64,000 nucleotides of DNA, from assembly GCF_001921215.1 (NCBI RefSeq), contig NZ_MSIF01000036.1:1-64000 (forward strand). The letters are read 5' to 3'. The notes beneath the pieces are model-generated. The model saw nothing but the letters and a program-made list of their open reading frames with translations. It searched no databases and was not told where the DNA came from. A program made the translations under genes and the position numbers. The DNA comes from Actinophytocola xinjiangensis. GTDB taxonomy: Bacteria; Actinomycetota; Actinomycetes; Mycobacteriales; Pseudonocardiaceae. Below are positions 1 to 8,788 of this stretch, piece by piece; position 1 is the first letter of the stretch; each line of letters opens with the position of its first letter.

Positions 1-264
1 GGCGACCGTGGTCGAGGCCGCCACCGCTGTCGCCGCCTCCGCCACCGCAGCCGCCGCTGCCGCCTCCGCTGCCGCCGCCGCCGCTGTCGCTGTCGTTGTC
101 GCCACCGTTGTCGCCGCCGCCGCTGCCGCTGCCGCTGCCGCTGCCTCCGCTGCCGCCGCTGTCGCCGCCGTTGTCGCCGTTGTCGCCGTCGTCGCCGCCG
201 CCGCTGTCGTCGCCGTCGGCACCGCCGCCGCAACTGTCGCAGCCGCAGCCGCAGCCGCAGCCGC
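1..264. repeat. GC-rich triplet/hexamer low-complexity array
   Basis: Near-continuous runs of CCG, CTG, TCG and TTG triplets, ending in about five CAGCCG hexamers. It encodes the Pro-rich part of the partial FN3 protein. A similar array lies on the other side of hisH at 1495-1836. Confidence 0.85.
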
Positions 265-800
265 CGTGGTCGTGGGATGTGGGTGGGGTTGTTTCGGGTG
301 TGGCGTCGTTGTGCGGTGGGGGCGGGGTCATCTCGGGTGTGGTGTCGTCGTGGTTGCGGGTTGGGGTTGGTCAGGCGTCGCGGTGGATGTGGGGTGGGGA
401 TGGGGTTGTTTCGGGTTCGGTGTCGTCGGGGGTGAGGGGCTCGGTAGGGCTCGGTTCGAGTCCGGCATCGTCGCGGGGTTTGGTCGGGGTTGGGCCCGGT
501 TCGGTGCCGGCGGGGGCGCGAGGTGGGGAGGGGGCGCCGACGGAGCTGACGGCGACGGTCGTGGCGCCGGACGAGGTCCGGTTCGAGTGGACGGACAACT
601 CGGTGGGGGAGGAGGGCTTCCTGGTGGAGTCCCGGCCGGCGGGGGAGCGGGAGTTCCGGGTGGTGGCCATGGTCGACCCGGACGTGACTTCGCACGGGCT
701 GGTGCTGTTGCCGGGGGAGCGGGTGGCCGAGTTCCGGGTGCGGTCCTACCGGTTCGGCCCGGCGTCAACCGTGGTGCGGCGCACGACGGGGATCTCGTAG
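3..800 (+). CDS. Pro/Ser-rich protein with C-terminal fibronectin III-like domain, 5' end missing
   Basis: The reading frame is open at the left edge, so the N-terminus is lost. The first ~85 codons are a Pro/Leu/Ser/Gln repeat made of CCG, CTG, TCG and CAG triplets. A Gly/Val/Ser-rich stretch follows. The last ~85 residues look like one fibronectin type III domain (PTELTATV start, VRFEWTDNS, an FRVRSYRFG strand near the end). FN3 domains behind Pro-rich linkers are usual in secreted or wall-associated actinobacterial proteins, but no signal peptide can be seen here. The stop lies 9 bp before hisH. Which part of the frame is translated is uncertain because the repeat is open in several frames; the FN3 part is the secure evidence. 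Confidence 0.6.
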   Translation, partial: RPWSRPPPLSPPPPPQPPLPPPLPPPPLSLSLSPPLSPPPLPLPLPLPPLPPLSPPLSPLSPSSPPPLSSPSAPPPQLSQPQPQPQPPWSWDVGGVVSGVASLCGGGGVISGVVSSWLRVGVGQASRWMWGGDGVVSGSVSSGVRGSVGLGSSPASSRGLVGVGPGSVPAGARGGEGAPTELTATVVAPDEVRFEWTDNSVGEEGFLVESRPAGEREFRVVAMVDPDVTSHGLVLLPGERVAEFRVRSYRFGPASTVVRRTTGIS

Positions 801-809
801 CCTGGGGGG

Positions 810-1442
810 GTGACACGAGTCGTCGTACTGGACTATGGGTCGGGCAACCTTCGCTCGGCGGAGCGGGCGCTGCGCCGGGTCGGGGCGGACGTCGAGGTCA
901 CGGCCGATCCCCGGGCGGCGCTGGAGTGCGACGGGCTGGTCGTGCCGGGGGTCGGGGCGTTCGCGGCGTGCATGGCCGGGCTGGGATCGGTGAACGGGGA
1001 GCGGATCATCGGCCAGCGGCTGGCCGGGGGGCGCCCGGTGCTCGGCGTGTGCGTCGGCATGCAGATCCTGTTCGACCGCGGCATCGAGCACGGCGTGGAG
1101 ACAGCCGGTTGCGGACAGTGGCCGGGCACGGTCGCGCGCCTGAAGGCGGACGTCGTGCCGCACATGGGCTGGAACACCGTGCGCGCGCCGTCCGGCTCGG
1201 TGCTGTTCGACGGGATGGACGCCGACACGCGCTTCTACTTCGTCCACTCCTACGCCGCGCTCACCTGGGAGCTCGACACCGAGCCGCCCATGCCCACCCC
1301 CCTCGTGACCTGGTCACACCACGGCGACGACTTCGTCGCCGCCGCGGAGAACGGCCCACTGTCAGCAACCCAGTTCCACCCGGAGAAGTCCGGCGACGCC
1401 GGGGCGCAACTGCTGACCAACTGGCTCAAGAGCCTCCAGTAG
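810..1442 (+). CDS. hisH: Imidazole glycerol phosphate synthase, glutamine amidotransferase subunit HisH
   Basis: A class I glutamine amidotransferase that makes ammonia from glutamine for HisF, which closes the imidazole ring (histidine step 5). The 210-aa length is normal. The nucleophile Cys81 sits in the elbow GVCVGMQ, the N-terminal strand is [10 protein letters not shown], the oxyanion-side motif is VVPGVGAF, and the catalytic His-x-Glu is in QFHPEKSG near the C-terminus. The start is the GTG at 810, 9 bp after the upstream stop. HisF is encoded about 5.5 kb away in this window, so the two subunits are not made from adjacent genes here, unlike in many actinobacterial his operons. Confidence 0.96.
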   Translation: MTRVVVLDYGSGNLRSAERALRRVGADVEVTADPRAALECDGLVVPGVGAFAACMAGLGSVNGERIIGQRLAGGRPVLGVCVGMQILFDRGIEHGVETAGCGQWPGTVARLKADVVPHMGWNTVRAPSGSVLFDGMDADTRFYFVHSYAALTWELDTEPPMPTPLVTWSHHGDDFVAAAENGPLSATQFHPEKSGDAGAQLLTNWLKSLQ

Positions 1443-2596
1443 CCAGCCCCGCGGCCAGCCCGGTGCGCTCGATCAGGCTGACGTAGACGGCCCACCGCCG
1501 TCACCTCCGCCACCGTGGCCGTCGCCTCCGCTACTTCCGTCACCGCCGCCGCAATCCGTCACCTCCGCCACACCACCACCGCCACCGCCACACCGCCACA
1601 CCGCCGTCGTCGTCGCCGTCGCCGCTGCCACCGCTGCCACCGTCGCTGTCGCCGTCGTCGTTCGCTGTCGTCGCCACCGCCACCGCCACCGCCGCCTCCG
1701 CCACCACCGCCGCCACCACTGCCGCTACTTCCGTCACCGCCGCCACCGCCACCGCAGCCGCCGCACCGCCGTCGTCGTGGCGGCAGCCGGCGCTGCCGTC
1801 GCCGTCGTCGTTGCTGCGGTGCGCCGGCGATCGTGCGGTTGGCCAGGACCAGCAGGGGGCCTCGCCCATCGGGTTCTCGCCGACCCGGCGGAGCAGCGGT
1901 GCGTGAAGCCCTGTCGGCGCAAGCGTTTGGTGGGCTGCTGGGAGCGGTGGGCGGTCGGCTCCGTGCCGGGCGCGGCGCATCCTGTCCAGGTAGAAGGAAT
2001 GGTGCCGAAGTGGCTGGCAATGTGGACTGGAATTGCCTGGGAGGTGGTTGGTTATACACCGTCCGTCCTGTTCAGGCGGTTCGTCGACACATCGGTCACG
2101 CCGCGCAGTTCTACTCTCCGTAGATTTGCCGCGTGAGAAAACCGGAAGTCGGGGCAGGGAAGACCCGTTCGTGTGGTTCGGCCTGTGCTTGGAGTGAAGG
2201 GCCTGCAGGCCAGGCCAGTCTTCCGGCTGGCCAGAGAAAGGGGAGATGAATTCTTTATCGAATTGCGATCGAACTGATGGGATAGCCGATGGTGTGATTG
2301 GTGCACGAATTGTTGAGCGGTCCGCCGGGCGAATGGGGCGGCGCGAGTAAAAAATGAGTTGATCTGATGTGCATGGGTGTGATCTGGTGCGAGGGGATGG
2401 CCTCCGCCCCCCGGTAACCAGCTTACCTGGAGGGTCCGACAGCGTCGGGTGACGGCGGATCGGCCCAGTCGGCGCGGTACAGCGCGACCGATCAGATATC
2501 TGCCGTTCGGCGACATTTCGTGGCCGGTTGGGGAATTCGCTCGATGTGGGAGCACGGGTGTTGTGCCGGCCTGGCAAACGAATAGCGTCCGTTGCC
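1443..2596. other. 1.15 kb without a convincing gene; repeat array then AT-richer spacer
   Basis: After hisH comes a short spacer, the triplet array at 1495-1836, then about 750 bp that gets steadily AT-richer up to the XRE gene (for example around 2230-2370). Open frames exist but have Arg- or Pro-runs or no family features. The only coding-like trace is on the minus strand around 1825-1885, where a frame reads LLVLANRTIAG before entering the array. This could be a gene remnant. The AT-rich end probably holds the promoter of the gene at 2597. Confidence 0.5.
1495..1836. repeat. CCGCCA/CCGTCG-type triplet array
   Basis: Degenerate triplet repeats (CCGCCA, CCGCCG, CCGTCG, CACCGC) over about 340 bp. 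The composition is like the array at 1-264, and the two bracket hisH. All frames give homopolymer-like Pro, Arg or Gly runs, so a coding role is not supported. Confidence 0.8.
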
Positions 2597-3463
2597 ATGG
2601 AGGATCGAGAACCAACGGTACGTAGTCGGGAGCTTGGTGAGGGGCTTCGCCGGGCCATGGAGTGTGGCGGGTTCCATGCGAGCGGTGTCGCGCGGGAGTT
2701 GGGCTGGAGTCCCAGTCGCGTGTCGCGGATTCTGTCGGGGAAGCGGGGTGGGTCGAGCCACGACGTGGCGGCCTTCATCGCCATCTGTGGGGTTCGGGGC
2801 GACGAGCGGGAGCGGCTGATGGCCCTGAGCCTCGACCACGGCCCCGGCTGGCACGTCCATCACAACCCCGCCCTTCCCCGGCGGGTGCGCACGCTCGCCA
2901 ACCACGAGCGGCACGCGAACGGCATCGAGTGCTTCAGCGGCGGCGTCGTCCCCGAACTGCTGCAGACCCGCCACTACGCCGCCGCCGTGCTGGAGGCCAA
3001 CCCGAACGTGCCCAAGTGGGACATCGCCGAGCGGGTCGGGGTCGTGCAGGCGCGGCAGCGGCACTTCGAGGGGGAGGACGCGCCGGGCAGCGTCTTCTAC
3101 CTGCACGAATTCGTCCTGCACACCCCCGTCGGCGGGGCCGCGCTCATGTCCGAACAGCTGCACTCGCTGCTGCGCCGGTCGGTCCGGCCGACCGTCTCCG
3201 TGCGGGTCGTGCCGAGGACGGCGGGTGCCCACGCGGGCATGACCGGCGCGTTCTCCCTGGTCAACGTGCGTGACTTCAAGCGGATCGTGTTCGTCGACGG
3301 GGAGACGGTCAGCCACTTCATCGAGTCGCCGGCCGAGGTCGGGGCCTACCGCGCCGTGCTGCGGGAGCTGGGGCGGGTCGCGCTGGACGAGGTGCGCTCG
3401 CGGGAGCTGATCGCCAAGCTGGCGACCAAGCTCTACGGGGTGCTCGATACCCTGCCACGGTGA
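2597..3463 (+). CDS. XRE-family regulator with DUF5753 domain
   Basis: A DNA-binding regulator of 288 aa. Residues about 8-60 form a Cro/CI-type helix-turn-helix ([19 protein letters not shown]). The rest is the DUF5753 sensor-like domain, recognised by [11 protein letters not shown], a VLHTPVGG stretch and [13 protein letters not shown]. Such proteins are abundant in Actinobacteria (WhiJ-like) and normally sit beside a small DUF397 gene. None is present here. The ATG at 2597 was chosen because the protein then begins just before the HTH; a GTG/ATG further up is possible. Its stop overlaps the priA start (GTGA), so priA is probably translated in coupling with it. A role in controlling histidine genes is inference from this position only. 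Confidence 0.9.
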   Translation: MEDREPTVRSRELGEGLRRAMECGGFHASGVARELGWSPSRVSRILSGKRGGSSHDVAAFIAICGVRGDERERLMALSLDHGPGWHVHHNPALPRRVRTLANHERHANGIECFSGGVVPELLQTRHYAAAVLEANPNVPKWDIAERVGVVQARQRHFEGEDAPGSVFYLHEFVLHTPVGGAALMSEQLHSLLRRSVRPTVSVRVVPRTAGAHAGMTGAFSLVNVRDFKRIVFVDGETVSHFIESPAEVGAYRAVLRELGRVALDEVRSRELIAKLATKLYGVLDTLPR

Positions 3464-4194
3464 CGTTCACGCTCCTTCCCGCAGTCGATGTTCGCGACGG
3501 CCTCGCCGTGCGGCTCCACCAGGGCCGCTCCGGCACCGAGACCGGCTACGGCGACCCCTGGGAGGCCGCCGAGGCCTGGCAGCGGGACGGCGCCGAGTGG
3601 ATCCATCTGGTCGACCTCGACGCCGCCTTCGGCACCGGCGACAACCGGGCCCAGCTCGCCGAGATCGTCGGGCGGCTGGACGTCAAGGTCGAACTGTCCG
3701 GCGGCATCCGCGACGACGACTCGCTCGCGGCCGCGCTCGGCACCGGCTGCGCCAGGGTGAACCTCGGCACCGCCGCCCTGGAGAACCCCGAGTGGTGCGG
3801 TCGGGTCATCGGCGAGTTCGGTGACCGGGTCGCCGTCGGGCTCGACGTCCGCATCGGCGACACCGGAGAGCACCGGCTGGCCGCACGCGGCTGGACCGAG
3901 GACGGCGGCCTGCTCTGGGACGTCCTCGAACGGCTCGAACGCGACGGGTGCTCGCGCTACGTCGTCACCGACGTCACCAAGGACGGCACGCTCGACGGGC
4001 CCAACCTCGCGCTGCTGCGCGACGTGTGCGCGCGGTCGACCGCCCCGGTCATCGCCTCCGGAGGGGTGTCCAGTGTGGACGACCTGCGGGCGCTGGCCGG
4101 GCTGGTGGCCGACGGCGTGGAAGGGTCGATCATCGGGAAAGCCTTGTACACCAGGGCGTTCACCCTGCCTGAGGCGCTTGCTTCCGTGCGGTGA
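3460..4194 (+). CDS. priA: Bifunctional phosphoribosyl isomerase A (HisA/TrpF activity)
   Basis: A (beta/alpha)8-barrel isomerase that converts ProFAR to PRFAR in histidine synthesis; in Actinobacteria lacking trpF, PriA also isomerises phosphoribosyl anthranilate for tryptophan. It has 244 aa, with the HisA-type N-terminus [10 protein letters not shown] (catalytic Asp), second catalytic Asp region GLDVRIGD, and phosphate-binding SGGIRDDD and [11 protein letters not shown]. The GTG start overlaps the upstream regulator stop by 4 nt. The trp genes in this window include no trpF, which fits the dual role. The 3' end overlaps the opposite-strand PPOX gene by 35 bp. Confidence 0.95.
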   Translation: MTFTLLPAVDVRDGLAVRLHQGRSGTETGYGDPWEAAEAWQRDGAEWIHLVDLDAAFGTGDNRAQLAEIVGRLDVKVELSGGIRDDDSLAAALGTGCARVNLGTAALENPEWCGRVIGEFGDRVAVGLDVRIGDTGEHRLAARGWTEDGGLLWDVLERLERDGCSRYVVTDVTKDGTLDGPNLALLRDVCARSTAPVIASGGVSSVDDLRALAGLVADGVEGSIIGKALYTRAFTLPEALASVR

Positions 4195-4567
4195 CGGTGA
4201 TCGCCAGGCACAACGAGCCGTGCGCGCCACGGAAACGTTTGCTGGAACCGATCACGATCCGGCCGGTCAGGCCGTACTTGCGCGTGAGCACGCGGCGGCC
4301 GCGTTCGGTGCCCTCGGCGTCGAGGATGCGCGCGGTGCCGGTCACGGGTTCGCCCCGTGGCCGGCCGCGCGCGTCGCACTCGGACAGTTCGACGCGCGGA
4401 CTGCGGCGGATCCGCTTGACCTTGCCGGCCTCGGACCTGGTCCAGATGATCAGCTCGTCGCCGTCGCGCGCGGCCCACACCGGAGTCGGCACCGGCGTGC
4501 CGTCGCGCCGGAACGTGGTGATCAGGACATAGTTGCTGCGGTGCAGCCGCTCGACGTCGGAGATCAT
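4160..4567 (-). CDS. PPOX-class F420/flavin-dependent oxidoreductase
   Basis: A small split-barrel protein of 135 aa of the pyridoxamine-5'-phosphate-oxidase-like superfamily. The typical opening [20 protein letters not shown] and the later [26 protein letters not shown] place it with actinobacterial PPOX/F420H2-dependent enzymes. The substrate is unknown. It is the last gene of a minus-strand block (TetR, ABC ATPase, ABC permease, this gene), 36 bp after the permease stop, so it may be co-transcribed with the exporter. The C-terminus runs into the 3' end of priA on the other strand. Confidence 0.87.
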   Translation of the reverse strand: MISDVERLHRSNYVLITTFRRDGTPVPTPVWAARDGDELIIWTRSEAGKVKRIRRSPRVELSECDARGRPRGEPVTGTARILDAEGTERGRRVLTRKYGLTGRIVIGSSKRFRGAHGSLCLAITVTARKQAPQAG

Positions 4568-4603
4568 GGCACCGACGGTAGAGCAGGGTCGCTGTGAGTG
4601 TTC

Positions 4604-5338
4604 TCAGGGCGTTCGGCGGCGCAGCGTCGCCGAACCGAGGACCAGGGCGAGCACCACACACCCGGCCACGATCAACAGGTTGCGCACGAGCGTGCCGTCG
4701 ATTTCAGCCGAACGGGTGACGGAGTCGAGGGCGTCGACGGCGTACGACAGCGGCATGACGTTCGACAGCCACTCCAGGGCCGGGGTCATCGAGTCGCGCG
4801 GGGCGAACAGGCCGCACAGCAGGACCTGCGGCATGACGATCGCCGGCATGAACTGGACGGCCTGGAACTCCGTCCTGGCGAACGCGCTGGCCAACAGCCC
4901 CAGCGCGGTACCGAGCAACGCGTCCAGCACAGCGATCACCAACAGCATCCAGACCGAGCCGGTGATCTCCAGGCCGAGCCAGGTCAGCGAGATCGCTGCC
5001 GCCACCAGCACCTGCACGATCGCCACCAGGCCGAACGCGATCATGTAGCCGACCAGCAGGTCCAACTTGCCGATCGGCAACGTCATCAGCCGTTCGAGCG
5101 TGGCCGTCGTGCGTTCCCGCAGCGTGGTGATCGACGTGACGATGAACATGATCGCGAACGGGAAGACCGCCAGCAGCGCCGGTGCCGCCGCGCTGAACGC
5201 CTGTTCGGAGTTGAAAACGTAACGAAGAAGTATCAGCAGCAGGGACGGGACCAGGATCATCATCGCCACGGTCCGGCGGTCGTGCCGCAGCTGGGTGACG
5301 ATGCGCCGCGCCGTCGCCGACGCGAACCGGACGTTCAT
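4604..5338 (-). CDS. ABC-2 type transporter permease
   Basis: Membrane part of a two-gene ABC exporter, 244 aa with about six hydrophobic segments. It shows the ABC-2 pattern: N-terminal cytoplasmic RRIVTQLRHDRRTVAMMI, a first helix, then the loop TLRERTTATLERLMTLPIG typical of daunorubicin-type (DrrB-like) permeases. The ATG at 5338 is the first Met before the family-typical N-terminus. The ATPase gene ends 73 bp upstream on the same strand. With a TetR gene in front of both, an exporter for a toxic compound or drug is the likely role; the substrate cannot be read from the sequence. Confidence 0.9.
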   Translation of the reverse strand: MNVRFASATARRIVTQLRHDRRTVAMMILVPSLLLILLRYVFNSEQAFSAAAPALLAVFPFAIMFIVTSITTLRERTTATLERLMTLPIGKLDLLVGYMIAFGLVAIVQVLVAAAISLTWLGLEITGSVWMLLVIAVLDALLGTALGLLASAFARTEFQAVQFMPAIVMPQVLLCGLFAPRDSMTPALEWLSNVMPLSYAVDALDSVTRSAEIDGTLVRNLLIVAGCVVLALVLGSATLRRRTP

Positions 5339-5411
5339 GCCGCCTCCTCGTGGGCTCGGTCGCGCCGCTCTTGGTCGCCCTGCGCTGAATGGTTCGCTCC
5401 GCAAGCTCCGC

Positions 5412-6131
5412 TCACGACGCCTCCTCCTCCCGGACCAGGCGCAGGAAGGCCTGTTCGAGGTCGTCGGTGCCGGTGCGGGCACGCAGCGCGTCGGGGGTGT
5501 CGTCGGCGAGGATCCGGCCCTCGCGCATCAGCAGCAGCCGCCCGCAGCGGGCGGCCTCGTCCATGACATGACTGGAGATCAGCAAGGTGACGCCCTGGCC
5601 GGCGAGCCGGCCGAACAGGTCCCACAGCTCCTCGCGCAGCACCGGGTCCAGACCGACGGTCGGCTCGTCGAGCACCAGTAGGCGGGGGCGCCCGAGCAGG
5701 GCGACGGCCAGGCTCGCGCGACTGAGCTGACCACCGGACAACTCGCCGACCAGGTGGTCGGCGTGGGTGCCGAGCCCGACCTCGCCGATGACCCGATCGA
5801 CATCGCCCCTGGGCGCCCGAACAATCGCGGCGAAGTAACGAAGACTCTCGCGCACGGTGAGATCCGCGTAGACGGACGGGTTCTGCGTGGCGTACCCGAT
5901 CCGGTCACGCAACCGGGGACTGCCGGCGGGTTCACCGAGCACGGTGACCTCCCCGCCCGCCACGATCTGAACACCGACGACCGACCGCATCAGGGTCGTC
6001 TTGCCGCAGCCCGACGGCCCGAGCAGGCCGGTGACCGACCCGACCGGCACGGAGAAGCTCACGTCACGCAGGACCTCCCGGGGCCCACGCCGGACCCGGA
6101 GCCCGGAGACGGAGATGGCGTAATTGGTCAC
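5412..6131 (-). CDS. ABC exporter ATP-binding protein
   Basis: Nucleotide-binding subunit, 239 aa: Walker A GPSGCGKTT at residues 38-46, Q-loop at ATQNPSVYADLT, signature LSGGQ, Walker B LLVLDEPTVGLD and H-loop ISSHVMDEA. The order and spacing are those of DrrA-like exporters paired with ABC-2 permeases. The GTG at 6131 (VTNYAISVSG) is the only start close to the first beta strand. It probably powers the permease encoded next to it and is likely controlled by the TetR gene just upstream. The 146-bp gap ahead of it has an AT-rich GTTTAATTC stretch near 6132-6142 that may be part of its promoter. Confidence 0.92.
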   Translation of the reverse strand: MTNYAISVSGLRVRRGPREVLRDVSFSVPVGSVTGLLGPSGCGKTTLMRSVVGVQIVAGGEVTVLGEPAGSPRLRDRIGYATQNPSVYADLTVRESLRYFAAIVRAPRGDVDRVIGEVGLGTHADHLVGELSGGQLSRASLAVALLGRPRLLVLDEPTVGLDPVLREELWDLFGRLAGQGVTLLISSHVMDEAARCGRLLLMREGRILADDTPDALRARTGTDDLEQAFLRLVREEEAS

Positions 6132-6277
6132 GCGTTTAATTCTGCGCCCGCCGCGTTCACCAGTCAAGACCGGCCCCCGGGAGGGGAGGCGCGGCCGTGT
6201 CCGGGGGCGCGCTGGGTGGGACTGGGTGCGGCTCGTGGCCGGACCGGCCTGGCGGAGCGCCGGCCCGCGACACCGGG

Positions 6278-6853
6278 TCAGGCAGGCGTGAAGTAGTGCT
6301 GGAGTACCGGCGCGACCAGGGCCACGACCTCGTCCTCGGTCGCCGAGGCGAGGGGTTCGGCGCCGATGACGTAGCGCACCATGACCAGGCCGACCATCTG
6401 GGACACGGCGCCGGTCAGGCGCAGCGGCGGCAGGTCGAGCGCGTCCGCCACCTTCGCCAGTACCGCGTTCTCCATGAACTGGCGCAGCTGGGCGGCGACC
6501 TCCTCGTTGCTGGACACCGAGCGCACCAGGGCGAAGAACGGGGTCCTGGTCGCCGGGTCGCCCCACAACCTCAGGAACAGGCGCACGATGCGTTCGCCGA
6601 TGCGCTCGCGGGGGCCGTCGAGGACGGTCGTCACCAGGGTCGCGGGATTGAACGGGAGGTTCAGCGCGGCCACGAAGATCTGGTCCTTCGACCCGAAGAA
6701 GTGGTGTACCAGGGCGGGGTTCACGCCGGCCTCGGCCGCGATGCCACGGATGGTCGTGGCCGTGTAGCCGCGGGCGGCGAACTGGTTGCGCGCGGCCGTC
6801 AGGATCTCCTCGCGGGTCTGGGTTCGACCCGGGCGTCTGCCCGTACGCGCCAC
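6278..6853 (-). CDS. TetR-family transcriptional regulator (paralogue 1)
   Basis: A 191-aa TetR repressor. The N-terminal HTH reads [13 protein letters not shown] ... [24 protein letters not shown], followed by an effector domain with [11 protein letters not shown]. It lies directly upstream of the ABC exporter genes on the same strand and diverges from hisF with only 40 bp between the start codons, so it could affect both sides. The GTG at 6853 gives a normal N-terminus. It shares the HTH layout and the rare LPFNP motif with the TetR at 8067-8699, which suggests a duplication flanking hisFI. Confidence 0.93.
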   Translation of the reverse strand: MARTGRRPGRTQTREEILTAARNQFAARGYTATTIRGIAAEAGVNPALVHHFFGSKDQIFVAALNLPFNPATLVTTVLDGPRERIGERIVRLFLRLWGDPATRTPFFALVRSVSSNEEVAAQLRQFMENAVLAKVADALDLPPLRLTGAVSQMVGLVMVRYVIGAEPLASATEDEVVALVAPVLQHYFTPA

Positions 6854-6893
6854 CGTGGCTCCTCTCGTCCCTACCGCCAGTATCCTCGACGGC

Positions 6894-7652
6894 ATGTCGG
6901 TAGCGGTGCGCGTGATCCCCTGTCTGGACGTGGACGCCGGGCGGGTCGTCAAAGGCGTCAACTTCACCAACCTCGTCGACGCCGGGGACCCGGTCGCCCT
7001 GGCCGCCGCCTACGACGCCGAGGGCGCCGACGAGCTCACCTTCCTCGACGTCACGGCGTCCTCTTCGGACCGGGAGACCACCTTCGACGTCGTGCGGCGC
7101 ACCGCCGAGCAGGTGTTCATCCCGCTGACCGTCGGCGGCGGCGTCCGTGCCGTGTCCGATGTGGACAAGCTGTTGCGGGCCGGCGCGGACAAGGTCTCGG
7201 TGAACACCGCGGCCATCCTGCGGCCAGAACTGCTGCGTGAGTGCTCCCAGCGGTTCGGCGCGCAGTGCGTGGTGCTCTCCGTCGACGCCCGGCGCGCCGC
7301 CACACCCTCCGGGTTCGAGGTGACCACCCACGGCGGGCGCGAGGGCACCGGCATCGACGCCGTCGAGTGGGCCGCCCGGGGCCAGGAACTCGGCGTCGGC
7401 GAGATCCTGCTCAACTCCATGGACGCCGACGGCACCCGCGCCGGCTTCGACCTCGAACTGATCAAGCTCGTGCGCGCCGCCGTCGACGTCCCGCTGATCG
7501 CCAGCGGCGGCGCCGGGACGGTCGACCACTTCCCGCCGGCGGTCGCCGCCGGCGCCGACGCCGTGCTCGCCGCCAGCGTGTTCCACTTCGGACAGCTGCG
7601 CATCGGCGAGGTCAAGGACGGCCTGCGCGCCGCCGGGGTCGTCGTCCGATGA
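6894..7652 (+). CDS. hisF: Imidazole glycerol phosphate synthase cyclase subunit HisF
   Basis: Cyclase subunit that combines PRFAR with ammonia supplied by HisH, yielding imidazole glycerol phosphate and AICAR. It has 252 aa, a half-barrel repeat with catalytic Asp in [15 protein letters not shown] near residue 12 and a second Asp in VLSVDARR, and phosphate sites TVGGGVR and ASGGAGT. The ATG at 6894 matches the conserved start. It overlaps hisI by 4 nt (ATGA), so the two are translationally coupled. HisF is separated from priA by a 2.7-kb opposite-strand exporter island. Confidence 0.97.
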   Translation: MSVAVRVIPCLDVDAGRVVKGVNFTNLVDAGDPVALAAAYDAEGADELTFLDVTASSSDRETTFDVVRRTAEQVFIPLTVGGGVRAVSDVDKLLRAGADKVSVNTAAILRPELLRECSQRFGAQCVVLSVDARRAATPSGFEVTTHGGREGTGIDAVEWAARGQELGVGEILLNSMDADGTRAGFDLELIKLVRAAVDVPLIASGGAGTVDHFPPAVAAGADAVLAASVFHFGQLRIGEVKDGLRAAGVVVR

Positions 7653-8074
7653 CCGCCCGCGAACCAGACGCGACCGGCGGCGAACCAGACGCGACCGGCG
7701 GCGAACCGGGCGCCACCGCCGGCGAACCGGGCGCCACCGGACTGGATCCGGCGGTCGCGGCGCGGCTCAAGCGCAACGCCGCCGGGCTGGTCTGCGCGGT
7801 GGCCCAACGTCACGGCACCGGCGAGGTCCTCATGGTCGCCTGGATGGACGACGAGGCCCTCCACCGCACGCTCACCACCCGCCGGGCCACCTACTTCTCC
7901 CGCAGCCGTCAGCGCCTGTGGGTCAAGGGCGAGACCTCCGGCCACACCCAGTACGTGCACGAGGTCCGCCTCGACTGCGACGGCGACACCGTGCTGCTCG
8001 TCGTCGACCAGGAAGGGGCCGCCTGTCACACCGGCGCGGCGACCTGTTTCGACGAGGACGTGCTGCTCAGCTGA
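7649..8074 (+). CDS. hisI: Phosphoribosyl-AMP cyclohydrolase HisI with repeat-encoded N-terminal extension
   Basis: Opens the adenine ring of phosphoribosyl-AMP (histidine step 3); a zinc enzyme. The catalytic core has [14 protein letters not shown], the segment [18 protein letters not shown] and the metal-site cysteines of RLDCDGD and [11 protein letters not shown]. Unusual is the first ~33 residues, a Gly-Glu-Pro-x-Ala-Thr repeat coded by four 21-bp units (7661-7744). The ATG at 7649 overlaps the hisF stop (ATGA), but a start inside or after the repeat cannot be excluded. The 3' end overlaps the convergent TetR gene by 8 bp. Confidence 0.94.
   Translation: MTAREPDATGGEPDATGGEPGATAGEPGATGLDPAVAARLKRNAAGLVCAVAQRHGTGEVLMVAWMDDEALHRTLTTRRATYFSRSRQRLWVKGETSGHTQYVHEVRLDCDGDTVLLVVDQEGAACHTGAATCFDEDVLLS
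7661..7744 (+). repeat. Four tandem 21-bp units in hisI
   Basis: Units start at 7661, 7682, 7703 and 7724. The first two are identical and the last two diverged together (GAACCGGGCGCCACC). They code for the Gly-Glu-Pro-Asp/Gly-Ala-Thr stretch in front of the HisI catalytic domain. Confidence 0.9.
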
Positions 8075-8699
8075 TGGTGCCGGTGATGTAGCGCTGCAAC
8101 GTCGGCGCCACGGCCGCCACCATCGTGTCCGCGTCGGCCGAGGCCAGCGGCTCGAACCGGGCGACGTAGCGGACCATGCCCATCCCCACCAGTTGCGAGG
8201 CCACCAGTGTCGCGCGGAACTCGTGCCGGTCGGGGGCCACCTTGGCGATGATCCGCGCCATGATGTGCTTGATCAGGAAGTCCCGCAGCGCGTTCGACGC
8301 CTGCTCGTGGCCGGCGATGCTGCGTACCAGCGCCGTGAACATCCCGCCGGCCGAGTTGTCCCAGATGGTGACGAACGTGCGGACGATCCGCTCGCCCAAC
8401 TGGTCGACGTCGCCGACGAGCACCCGTTCCACCACGTCCTGGGGGTTGAACGGCAGCTTGAGCACCGCCTCGGCGAACAGGCCCTCCTTGCCGCCGAACC
8501 AGTGGTTCACCATCGCCGCGTCGACCTGCGCGCGGGCGGCGATCGCCCGGACGGTGGCGCCGTCGTAGCCCTGTTCGACGAAGATCTCGCGGGCCGCGGC
8601 CAGCAGCGCGGCGCGGGTGTCGGTCCCGCCGGGGCGTCGGCCACGCCGGCGGGGGGCGTCTTGCTTCGCACCCTTGGTCACCGCATCATCATGGGGCAC
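8067..8699 (-). CDS. TetR-family transcriptional regulator (paralogue 2)
   Basis: A TetR repressor of up to 210 aa: HTH with [21 protein letters not shown] and [13 protein letters not shown], then [15 protein letters not shown] and a C-terminal ligand domain ending in VAPTLQRYI. It resembles the TetR at 6278-6853 in both domains. It diverges from trpE and converges on hisI. The GTG at 8699 touches a palindrome that may be its own operator, so translation may begin at the GTG at 8681. No exporter gene is adjacent, so its target is not evident. Confidence 0.92.
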   Translation of the reverse strand: MPHDDAVTKGAKQDAPRRRGRRPGGTDTRAALLAAAREIFVEQGYDGATVRAIAARAQVDAAMVNHWFGGKEGLFAEAVLKLPFNPQDVVERVLVGDVDQLGERIVRTFVTIWDNSAGGMFTALVRSIAGHEQASNALRDFLIKHIMARIIAKVAPDRHEFRATLVASQLVGMGMVRYVARFEPLASADADTMVAAVAPTLQRYITGTIS

Positions 8700-8721
8700 C
8701 GTGTCAAGTTATTCAACACGG
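8699..8721. promoter_or_regulatory. Imperfect palindrome between TetR paralogue 2 and trpE
   Basis: A 23-bp element with outer arms CCGTGT/ACACGG and an AT-rich centre lies in the TetR-trpE divergent gap. Its place at the 5' end of a tetR gene fits an autoregulatory operator. It also lies about 70 bp before trpE, so an effect on trpE is possible. This is inferred from symmetry only. Confidence 0.4.
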
Positions 8722-8788
8722 CATGAATTCTGTGCGGTCCGGATACCCAGCGTGTCGCCGTCTCGGCCACGGCTGGAGAATGGCTCGC

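Noticed and set aside
8-1486. Long Ala/Val-rich frame through the repeat and hisH
   Set aside because: It is the frame of the triplet repeat read as Ala/Val and runs out of phase through the clear hisH gene.
1515-2123. Plus-strand frame with Arg and Pro runs
   Set aside because: It consists mostly of the triplet array; no ribosome site or domain.
1540-2784. Long minus-strand frame opposite the XRE gene start and spacer
   Set aside because: No family features; it is antisense to the XRE HTH and ends in the triplet array.
8723-8788. Trp attenuator in front of trpE
   Set aside because: Only one Trp codon in a frame fused with trpE, and no competing hairpins were seen.
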